Both the position numbers and the translations under genes were made by a program. A DNA stretch of 64,000 bases from positions 24,719,501 through 24,783,500 of the forward strand of contig NC_068556.1 of assembly GCF_022201045.2 (NCBI RefSeq), read 5' to 3'. Source of the stretch: Citrus sinensis (taxonomy: Eukaryota > Streptophyta > Magnoliopsida > Sapindales > Rutaceae). The notes below the pieces were generated by a model. It made no database searches. It worked only from the letters and a program-made list of their open reading frames with translations, and was not told where the DNA came from. Shown here piece by piece: positions 1-9,823 of this stretch; the stretch's first letter is position 1, and each line of letters begins with the position of its first letter.

Positions 1-155
1 ATCTTTTTGACATTGTGTTATGATACTGTCATCGTTTTGCCTTTTCTTGATTTTCTATTTGCTTAATTTTGGTGGTGTTTGGTTGACGGACTAAAGATGG
101 CTTTTTTCCAATTCTTTGGTCATAAATTTGTGGAATGATGCCTTTTCTGTTGTAG

Positions 156-2101
156 GATCAAACGATTACCTTTTGTCATTAAAAGATATCTCGGAACACA
201 GATATTTTGATTTAGTGTGCAAGGTAATTTATTCTGCAGTGATTAATATTTTGAAGATATTTGCATTGACTCGGCTTGAGCTAAGGTTATTTTTTGCCCT
301 TTTTTTTTTCTTTTTTGAGCTCTAAAGCTAGGATACTATTACCTTTTTTGGGTGAAAGGTTTTCCATGTCTCCTATGATGATAGTAAAGGCTTATGGATG
401 CTCTTTGTGTGGGATGGAACGGATGTCCCTCCATTAAGCATACCTGGGAAGTAAGTATTTGTTAATATTTCACTTTTCAGTTATAGTTCTTGTGAAAGAG
501 GCCAAGATTTTTATTTTTAATTTTTAATTTATTTATTTACTTTCCTCCAGGATAGCATATTCTAATAAATAGCAATGGAGGTAAAGTAGTTGATTTCCTT
601 TCCCCGGAAATTTTGCGTATATCTTCAAGATCGCAATGACAAAACTTGTTCCTTTGGGGGAAAAGTCTTTATTTCTCTTTTCTATACTTTGGGAAATTAG
701 CTACATCATTTTAAATTCGTTTTTACTTGATGTGTTGCAACTTCAAAAATTTGGCTGTGCTAATTTTTAATGTTTGTTGACTTCATTCAAAATTAAGAGC
801 TGAGCAGAAGCAACCATGTTTTATTTGTATTTCTCAGACTTGAGGATGAAGAACATAATCCACTTCCATTGCATATTGAATCGTCTCCTTTAGATCTGGA
901 AACCCTTCGGAATTTTTTTCCCGTCGGGACAGTTTTAAGAGTGTCAACCGATCGAAGCTATGAAAACTTTGGCAGATACTTTACTGCTACTGGCAAGTGG
1001 GTGAGAATTCGTAACATGTCTTGTCAAGTATCTTCAGGGATGTGGCACGGTTTATTGCAGTCTTCATCTAAGATTCGACTTTTTTCTGACAATGACAATG
1101 TTGTTTGGGACTATATGAGGTAGACCCTTAAATTGGATTTTGTAAAGAGAGTTCATATTTGTCCAGCGTCTTTGTGTCTTTGTAATGCCTGTGTTTGATT
1201 TAGGAGATTCAGGGAGCGAATTTCAGGGAGACATGGTCATATGCCAATATGGACCGATCCATCCTCTCAATTTTTGACTGGTATTTCATTGCTTGAACAT
1301 TGTGAATGACAGTACATAAACGTCATTTATACGTATTAATTTCCTTTTGGCTTTACAGAGGTTGATTGGGTGAACGTTGCATCTGTGACTTTGATGAAAA
1401 TTGCTACACAACTTCAGGTATTTTGGGAATCTTTTAAGAATTAATATTCTTCCATGTCATTGTTTTGGATAACTTGTAATTTGCTTTGCTTAGAATTTTA
1501 AGAAATGAGAGACCGTTGAACTCTGTAAATAATCCACTCATTTGATTTGGTCATGTAAATCATCTTTACAGAATTGAGAATTTATCCTTTTCTATTATTA
1601 TTATTATTATTAATTTTTTTTTGTTTTCCTTGTAGGGCAATGTTAGGTGCTGTTGCATTGTTCGTGTGGTATCAATTCATCCATTTCAAGCCGAGCACTA
1701 TAGTTCTCCTAATGGATCAAGTGAGTATACGATGAAATTAACATTAGAGGATCCAACAGCCAGAATCCATGCCTTATTATGTGGTAAAGAATGGGTACGG
1801 TTTCAACTTGGCTGATGAATTTGTGTAAATATCACATTTTTGGCATTTGTCTCTAAAGAAAACTGTTCTTGCTGACTTGATTGTTGAACAAAATCAGGTG
1901 AAGTTTTTTGGGGGTTCACCACCCCCCGATGTTTTGACCAAGAAGATTAAAATGTTACTTGGCATGCCAGAACATGAGGATGGTAATGATGATATGGTGA
2001 GGAATCCACCGTGGATAAAATGTTTCCTTCATTTGAAGGAAAGTGATGGGGGAAGAAACAGGGTTTATTATATCCGTTGGACCAAGCTTGTGACCGACTA
2101 G
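156..2101 (+). CDS. POT1: POT1-like telomere end-binding protein, 3' part (5' end outside window)
   Basis: The last seven exons are visible: 156-223, 359-450, 838-1119, 1204-1280, 1359-1417, 1636-1794 and 1898-2101, all with GT-AG introns and continuous frame. They encode about 312 C-terminal residues ending at TAG 2099-2101. The product resembles plant Protection of Telomeres 1 proteins, which bind single-stranded telomeric DNA or telomerase RNA in the nucleus through OB folds. Recognisable parts are the segment around LWMLFVWDGTDVPP, typical of the second OB fold, the stretch GTVLRVSTDRSYENFGRY, and the C-terminal FFGGSPPPDVLTKK region. The window starts in an intron, so the first OB fold and the start codon are missing. 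Some plants have two POT1 paralogues with different roles; I cannot say which this is. Family assignment is by remembered similarity. Confidence 0.8.
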
Positions 2102-3088
2102 TCTTTTGATACCATTAGTGGCCACTTTCCGTGATCTGCATATAATAGACTAATGTAATTGAGGTAAGTTGTATAGTGGTGCAAGAATTATCACTCTTCT
2201 GTATAGTTGAAGCCAAGCTTTTTGTATTTTTGTCGGGGTCACAGCAAGGTGCAAGCCGGAAGGGATGGTAGAAGTATCATTTTGTAAATTCTACAAACTT
2301 GGTGATGGCATGGGATGGTAGAAATATATATGCATTATTTCCAATGTTATAGTCTTGTTTTATTTGCCTCTCATTCCCCTTACTTGTATATATTTCAACT
2401 GTGCGTGGGTGAGGTAATTTGTGGTTAATGTGAGCAAATGGATATTTGTTTTGACAGACGATCTGGACAAATAGCTTCTTCATTACAATCAATAGGTGTC
2501 CTTGAAGAAAGACTATATCTGATTTTTAACATTAACTTCAAGTTATCAAAAAAATAATTATACATTGTATGAGTGAAAGGGTACCATATAAAACGCAGAT
2601 GTTTAATATCGACGATTCTTATCTACCTGTATTGAAAAGTGAATATTGTATTAAAAGTCCGCTAATTGTTGCATTAAACGAAAGTTTGCACAATTGAAGT
2701 TCAACCCGTAAATATTCTCGAATGAAGGAGATGCCCATCCCAAGTCCATTGATTGTTGATGCCTCCCAAATACGAAGAAAATTTACGATTACAGTACCTA
2801 CGGCCTACGGGACACTAAAAGCCTCGCAAGGACATCGATCACTGGTTGTCGGTTACATTAAAGTTTTGGGTGCAACAAAAGAACAAAACTGGAGGCAACA
2901 AAAGTTTTCGGTTACATTAAAGATAAGACGTAACTTATCTTATGTTTATAGCATTCGGGGTCTCATATGAAAAATGTTCAAACTACCTTTTTTCTGTGAA
3001 TTTTAAAATAGTTAGGGATTCTCATGTTATTTTGCGTGCATATTTATCCGCTCCTGCGCAAACCCAGCACAAGTGAAGGTATTTTGAC
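2102..3088. other. Intergenic spacer between POT1-like and TruA-like genes
   Basis: This holds the POT1-like 3' UTR and the promoter of the downstream gene. A reading frame at 2722-2970 has no family likeness and contains two copies of the 13-mer ggttacattaaag, so I read it as non-coding. No transposon ends or RNA gene are visible. Confidence 0.6.
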
Positions 3089-5183
3089 ATGAGTTACGGA
3101 GTTGTAGGCCTTCCATCGCCTCTGTATTCAAATGGGCTTCTTCCTTCAACCAATAAGCAGGTAAATGTCCATCCAGAAAAAAATGATCTTTATAAGAATC
3201 CCTGACCAGTTTACTGTCTTCATCTATAACTAATAGTAATAATGATATGGGGAGCTTCGCTGCTGATCATTCTTGCAGGGTGTTGGCGTTGTGGGCTTAG
3301 AGGGTACCAATAACACAGTCAAGCCTCCCACTGACGACAGTTTTCCTGGTTTTAAATGGCGTTTGGTCATAGGATATGATGGCACTCGTTATGCAGGTTC
3401 TCTTTCAAGATGGCATTTTCTGTCCTTGTTTAAGCAGATAATGCTTTCTGTTTAATTTGCATTTGCTATATGGAGGGTATGTTGCTCTTCTCAAGTGTTT
3501 TAAGGAAAGTGCTTAAGAGTGGAAATTGAAGTTTGAAGTGTGTCATATGCGCTTATAACAAGCACAGAATTAGCTTAGATATGTCTGATGGAGTGGTAGG
3601 TAATAAGGAGTTTCTGTTTTAAGCTTGGGAATGCTCTTTCAATTTTGGAATTTTCGTTCCCTTAAGGTTTCCCAATATGTTTCATAGCATGTAATATGGT
3701 AAACTTCTTCATGCTGATTGATTTGTGGTGATTATCTTTTAGCTTCTTTGGGATAAGTTTTAAGCCTTCAAAGTTGATATCAATGCCCCAAATTTTTAGA
3801 TTTTGTTACTTTTGTTGTCTTGAATGTTAAATTTATCTTTCAGGTTGGCAGTTTCAAACATCACCACCAACCATACAGTGTATTGTGGAAAAGGCTTTAA
3901 TTCGAGTTACAAAGCTTGAAAGAGAAGATCTCCGTTTAGTTGGTGCGAGCAGGACTGATACAGGGGTTCATGCCTGGGGGCAGGTCTGGCTTTCTTACTT
4001 TTATGAGGATTCATCAAGCGTCCATTGACAAATCAAGAAACTCACCTCAAGTTAAGCTTTCAGGTGGCACACTTCATTACACCTTTCAGTTATGACGGCT
4101 TGGAAAGCATTCATGCAGCTCTGAATGGTCTTCTTCCACCTGATATCCGAGTTAGGGAGATTAGTGCTGCTGTGCCTGAGTTCCATGCTCGGTTTTCAGC
4201 TAAGAGCAAGATTTATCACTACAAGATTTATAATGACGCTGTCATGGATCCATTTCAGCATCACTATGCTTACCATAGTGTTTATAAACTGAATACTACT
4301 CTCATGAGAGAGGCTGCGGAATATTTTGTTGGAAAGCATGATTTTTCAGCTTTTGTCAACATACAACGCAACGATCGAGCGCTAAATCCAGTGAAGAGTA
4401 TATTTCGTTTTGATGTTATTGAAATGGTAATTGTCAACTTCCAGCGTAATGATTAGATGATTAAATTTTATCTGGTATTAACCCTAGTGGAGTAGATTTC
4501 TTCCATCTCTTTTGCTTTATATTATTTTTGTATCAATTTACTCATTTTTGTTATCTGATATCAATTTTAAGTAATCATTATAGAACTTTTTGACGGATTT
4601 ATGATTGTTCTTCTGTTCAGGGAGCTCTTCTACAGCTAGAAGTTGAAGGTTCTGGTTTCTTGTACAGACAAGTGCGGAACATGGTAAATCATTCTTACTG
4701 TTCCAGATTATAAAGTTACTAGAGGTTATCTCGCATCTTACCAGTTTAAAGCTTTGGTTACTTATGTTTTCAGGGAAGTTCATGAGTTAGTTCCTGAAAT
4801 TGGTATATGAAGCATTCCTGTCATTCAAATTTGCAAGTTACTTTTTTTATTAAGTTTAATGAATTAGTTACTTATGTTTTCAGGGAAGTTCACGAGTTAG
4901 TTCCCAGAATTGGTTTATGAAGCATTCCTGTTGCTCAAATTTGCAGGTTGCTCTGCTGCTTCAAATTGGAAAGGAAGCCATTCCTCCTGATATTGTTCCT
5001 AAGATTTTAGCAACTCAAGATCGGAAGGAGCTTGCTAAATATGCCTTGTCTGCCCCACCTCATGGGCTCTGTCTCGTAGAAGTCAAGTACAATGAAGAGC
5101 ATTTGAGGCTTCCTGCTGCTTGTCCTCTGTCTAGTTTTGGTAGGCATCATAGTGTTAGAAAATGTAAGCTTCCATTCTATTAG
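3089..5183 (+). CDS. tRNA pseudouridine synthase, TruA family
   Basis: Six exons (3089-3160, 3279-3396, 3844-3983, 4064-4426, 4621-4683, 4947-5183) encode about 330 residues. The product should isomerise uridine to pseudouridine in the tRNA anticodon arm, as TruA does. The sequence shows the N-terminal WRLVIGYDGTRYAGWQFQ segment, the catalytic loop GASRTDTGVHA whose first Asp (RTD) is the TruA nucleophile, then FHARFSAKSKIYHYKIYN, the YFVGKHDFSAF segment, and the C-terminal GSGFLYRQVRNMV motif. All are in family order and length is usual. The ATG at 3089 opens a short exon without homology, so the true start could differ. The last intron carries a duplicated 3' end (see repeat entry). It lies tail-to-tail with TGD4. 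It resembles the Arabidopsis gene I remember as At3g06950. Confidence 0.9.
4757..4950 (+). repeat. Tandem duplication (110-bp period) of an intron 3' end
   Basis: About 84 bp at 4757-4840 recur at 4867-4950, exactly 110 bp downstream, with few mismatches. The second copy ends in the acceptor used by exon 6 (ttgcag before 4947). The first has ttgcaa followed by g at the matching place, so the matching AG is gone but an AG one base later remains. The copies sit inside intron 5 of the TruA-like gene. Confidence 0.85.
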
Positions 5184-6406
5184 ATATTTGAGTTGTTACA
5201 TGCCCGAAGCACCCACAAGGTATATATATATATATTAATTTTTCCCTTCTGCTTTAGTTTGATATTAAAAAAAGAAAGATCGAGATTATCTTGGTTATTT
5301 GTCAACGTATGCAATTGGTATCAACTTTTCATTTTCGGACATAACATTTGATTTTTCGATAAGGGTTTACTAAGGTTGATATTGTGATTGATTCCTGCTA
5401 ATGGTGAACTTGGAGATTAGAACAATAAGATTAAATGTATTCTAGCAGAGCATCAAGCATGTTAAAACTACTTTAAGCCCATCATTTTGGTTTTACTTTA
5501 TTGGTATGTTGGTTTGAAAAAATATAAGGAAAGGAGAGGAGAGGAGAGGAAAGGGAAGTCGGAGAGGGAAAAAAAAAAGGGGAAAAAGATGAATTCTATG
5601 TCCAATTGAACAATGTAAATGAGATAAATACTCTTTTTCATTTATTTTCTCTCTTCCTCTAGTCTTCCATTTCTTCCAACCAAACATGCACTAAGAGTTG
5701 GACTATTGGGATCCCTTCGTTAATCTTATAAAACTCCTTTTGTATTACAATTATATTTGAATTGAGGGCATATAAATAGAATTAACCGAATTTATATATT
5801 TTCTCCCTTTCATTGGCATGCTTTTTTTTCTTTTTCACAATTTCAAATTCAATTTGTTCTTTCCTGAACAGTTTAGAGTCTCGGTTTTTTATTTTTATTT
5901 TTTAATTTTTTGGAAATCGAAGAAGAAATGCAAAAAAATATATGAAGCTTTTGATAAGAGAAGGAACAACACGCTAAGTCGCTAACACCATATGTGAAAT
6001 GTAGTAATGGAATCTCCAAGAAAGAAGAATATTATGGCTACAACTTAGTGTCACTATCATTTACAAGTCTCAAATATTGGAGATTAATTTATGATTTTGA
6101 GAAGCTAGTGTTTTTGAAATTTTCGAGAGAGAAAAATTGAAAGATTTACAAATGAAACGAGTGTTTAATTAAAAATAAATATATTTTTGACATTAAATAG
6201 AATATAATTAAAAAAGAAGTTTTAAGAGGATTTTTAGAGGAGTGCCAATTGTCCCGCTCTTTAAGTTAAAATTACTTAATTTCTCAAAATCCATAAATAC
6301 AACTTATCAAACCGGGCAGTAAATTTCTTGAATGACTGATAAGACTTTCTAAAGGGAACATAATTCTTGAAGAGGGAGGGGGGGGAGGGGCCGAAAGAAT
6401 ACAATT
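5184..6406. other. Intergenic spacer between convergent TruA-like and TGD4 genes
   Basis: AT-rich 3' flanking DNA of two convergent genes. It includes a purine-only run of ggagagga units near 5527-5575, opposite which a spurious minus-strand reading frame appears, and A/T tracts at 5880-6230. A G-rich run (gggagggggggggag) lies at about 6373-6390. I see no gene. Confidence 0.6.
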
Positions 6407-8862
6407 TTATGACTCGAAAAATCGAAGCTCTATCATGAATTCTTGATGCTTTGGGGCATACCAAGCAACAGCCTTTGCAGAACCAAGGACTTGCAATGCA
6501 TATTCAATGGCAAACACTGAATCATGGGCACAAATGTCTCTGTTCTTCAAATCAATCACTACTCCTGAATCAACTCTAAAACTGAAAGGTCCAGCGATCT
6601 GCAAGTATGAGAAGAATGTTACAACTTTATAGAACACTTAATGAAAGAAGAAACGAAAAACAAAAAAAAATGAAATAAAAGTTGCTCCCCATTTATTACA
6701 TCATATGATGTCTTGAAAGGGGAAAGATTTTTCTCAGGTTCTTCACAGAATCTCAGATACGCTATAGCATTTAAAGCCAATGATTTCTTGCAGTTCACCT
6801 CCAATGACCAACAACATTTAAAGCTAAATTTGATTCAGTGCAAAGAAAATTGAAAAGAATAGGTGGCTGTTGAATCCCCTCCCGATATTTCACTGAACTT
6901 AGTCAGTAAAAGCATCTTGCTACTATAGAGATATGAACAAGGAGATCCAAAAGAAATACTAGTACCTGTTGCTGAACCGAAAAAAACACTTTAGGGCATA
7001 CAGCCTGAACTGTTTCCAAACTTGGCCGTTGGGAATTGAAATAATCTTGTGCTAAACGTGTGGCACCAGAAAGAAATTTTGAACCAGAAGGAAAATCCAA
7101 GCGTGCATGAAATCTTGTAAGATCTGAAAATAGCCTTTGGAAGTTCCCATGCTGGGCAGTAAATGCTACAGATCCAAAGATATCGGCTGAAAAGGAAGAT
7201 TTTATATCAGCAGCGTGAAGATGGAAGCCTGTAGAACCGTCTGAATCATTTTCTACTGGAGATCTAACTGAATTATCTCCAATAGAGGCAGTCATAGCAG
7301 CACCTATATGAAATGATAAATTGTAAGCATGCCATTGGCATTGTTTATATATCCGGCGCATAACCTTATGAATGCCAAAAATGGAAAGAAAAAAAAAAAT
7401 TTACAAGTGACAGATAACATTAATTCTGCACAAAATGTCAACATGCATCACAACACACAAACATTTATCCTTGGATCTACCAAACCTCCTTATGAAGCTT
7501 TCTTGTATCTGATAGCAGAGTTATTGGTTTCGTATCCTTCCTCAGGTCATTCACATGATGAAGACAGAAGAAACTAAAAACAATTTTCCCGAAAGTGTTC
7601 TAGCCTCAAAATCTTCCAAGAATTTTACATCTTAGCAACTTTAAGAGACAAATGATGACCAAATGAGTTTATGCCTAAACTTGCTTGCAATGATACAAGT
7701 AACTAAATTAAGGTGAAGATGGTAAGAGACTGTATTTTACCAATGATCCCGGATGCTGAAACATGAGGACTTGAAAGGAAAATGTCATATGGCTGCACCA
7801 TCTTCAACTTCTGAGCCTTACTTCTCCAAATGTCAACATTCTTCTTATAACCAACAGCATTTTTCAAAGAAAAACCAGGTAGCAGACTAGCTGGAACTGC
7901 AGAAGAATTCTCATCACCTTCAAACTGGGTCGGCAAACCAGAATTATGGTGCATGGTCAAATGGTAACTGGGACCAGAATCAGAAGCAACCGAAGCCAAA
8001 TCAGCCGCCATGGAAAAGGGTACATCCCAATAATTACCGCACTTGTCCACAAAAAGTCCAGGCCATAGTGCCTCCAGAGTGAAATTATGATTTGGAAACT
8101 GATAGCAGAAGAGAAACAGCAAAAAAATTATAAAAAAAAAAAAAAATTGAAACGTGTTAGTGAGGGTAACGAGCAATGTCCAGCGGCAAGAGCAAGAATA
8201 AGAAAATGAAGAGATTGCCTTGTGACGAAAGACGGCTTTTTTCCGCGAGGTGTCATTATGACCGTAAGAATCATAGCTAAGAAGAAGGGTGTCATCATCT
8301 GTAAACAAAAGCTCGGAGCTGAAACCAAGAGCATACAATGACTTATCGCGAAGGGCATGCAGGCAGCGAGATTTGGAAAGTTCTCCTTGTTTGAGAGAAG
8401 ACACAAACTTGAGCACATTGAACTGACCCAGCAAAGTAGCAAACCTGCGTGTGTATGTATTAAATTTGAACGCTAAACATCAATCAATAAAATTGACTTA
8501 TGAGCGTGCACCTGTACCGTCACCCATGATTTCCATGCCAATTAACGAACCGCATAACAGATTGTGGAAAATCAAAAATGGAAGGAAATGGGTCATGAGT
8601 GGGGTTACCAGTCGCCGGAGAACTGGAAGGGGAGGACGCGCTGAAGCTGAAGAGTGCCGGCGGAGAAAGAAGGAAGAAAAGGGGTGGCCATGAAGCGCTG
8701 CATGAAGTCGATTTGCTTCGGTCTGGACAGCCGGGTGCCTCTCGAGATACCTAACGGGTTTGGGTTTCCGGGGACGGCGCGTGCGCTTCCTTCCAGGCTC
8801 TTGGGAGTTGACTGGTCCAGCTCCCAAAACTCTCCCTCCATTGCCCATCGGAGCTTCTTCAT
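6407..8862 (-). CDS. TGD4: TGD4, chloroplast outer-envelope lipid transfer protein
   Basis: Five exons read leftwards: 8862-8609, 8444-8219, 8098-7741, 7303-6966 and 6598-6407, giving about 455 residues (Arabidopsis TGD4 is close to 480). TGD4 is a beta-barrel-like outer-envelope protein that binds phosphatidic acid and acts with the TGD1/2/3 ABC complex to bring ER-derived lipid into plastids for galactolipid synthesis. The N-terminus has the family signature MKKLRWAMEGEFWELDQST and RGTRLSRPKQIDFMQRFMA. Later come HNFTLEALWPGLFVDK, FDLTRFHARLDFPSGS-like and SAKAVAWYAPKHQEFM, ending just before TAA. Intron 2 (8218-8099) begins with GC instead of GT. It is 120 bp long with no stop in frame, so its retention would insert 40 residues. 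Similarity is from memory but extends over the whole length. Confidence 0.92.
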
Positions 8863-9228
8863 TTTTTTTTTTTAATTTTCTTTAACTAAACTAGTCTTAA
8901 TTGGTTTTACAAAATCTCACTGCAATCAGAGAATCAATTAATTACTTTCATCTTTATAAACCGAAACCCACCAAATTTCACTTCATCACTATCGTCTGTT
9001 TTTCTTTCTTTCAAATGGAATTGAATAAATAGCGAGCGTTGAAATAATAATATGATACAACTTTATAGCAGCCAGCTGCGGGTTGCTGGCTGCTGCTGCT
9101 GTTACTTTGTTTTTTGGGTCAACACACACACATACACACACACACACACACACACATACATAATATGATATGATACCGCTTTATAGCGGGTTGCTCGCTG
9201 CTGCTGCTGTTACTTTGTTTTTTCTGTC

Positions 9229-9265
<37 letters not shown>

Positions 9266-9823
9266 TACCCGTTCGTAAAGTATAACAATTCATTCCTACT
9301 ACCTCCAGTGGCTCTTTCTTAGCTAGCTGCGTAATGAAAGGAGATACAGTGAAAAATTCACCCCGGAAATTCCACTTATGTTTTGCATTTCCCAACAAAA
9401 TAAACTACAACGAGCGATTACAGATACCAGTTTATACAGAAATAGATACATATTAGACAAATTGTCACTGTAAACAAAAGAATGACTAAATGAAACACTT
9501 CAAATCTTTTCTACAAGTGACAATGTACGACTACAACTTTTTTGTTGGTGCTTGTAGCAGCCACGCTCAAATCCAATCGAGATGCTACTTGGCATTTCAA
9601 AATACTCCATCTAGCCATCAATTAAGTCTCAAGGACAGCTGATGTGAGCCACATTTCGGTGATGGCAATAATTAAATCCATTGGACATGGAATAAATGCC
9701 TGGTACTCTGTTGCTTCTGCTTCTCTATTTCATCTTCTTCCAAATGGGAAAAAACAATTGTTGAAAGTTTTTGGCTGTAAATTTCCACTCTCGCAAAAGG
9801 AATCACGCGCAATGTCCAAGTTG
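8863..9823. other. Spacer between TGD4 start and GCR1 end
   Basis: This contains the TGD4 promoter and 5' UTR next to 8863, a duplicated CTG/CA-rich unit (9051-9263, listed separately), and probably the GCR1 3' UTR. The plus-strand frame at 9644-10018 overlaps the GCR1 last exon and is treated as a shadow. Confidence 0.6.
9051..9263 (+). repeat. Tandem duplicate ending in (CA)n microsatellites
   Basis: Two copies, starting at 9051 and 9169, share tatgatac, then ctttatagc, gggttgct, a CTG run, gttactttgttttt, and a CA tract of about 35 bp. The first copy carries an extra gccagctg-like insertion. The unit is about 118 bp and lies some 200 bp upstream of the TGD4 start codon. Confidence 0.8.

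Noticed and set aside
1847-1897. Extension of the POT1-like last exon upstream to 1847
   Set aside because: The open frame continues only by chance; aaatcag/GTG at 1898 is a good acceptor and the upstream residues do not fit the family.
2722-2970. 82-residue open frame
   Set aside because: It contains internal short repeats and has no likeness to any protein; it lies in the POT1/TruA spacer.
5493-5687. Minus-strand frame rich in Phe, Leu and Pro
   Set aside because: It is produced by a purine-only simple repeat on the plus strand.
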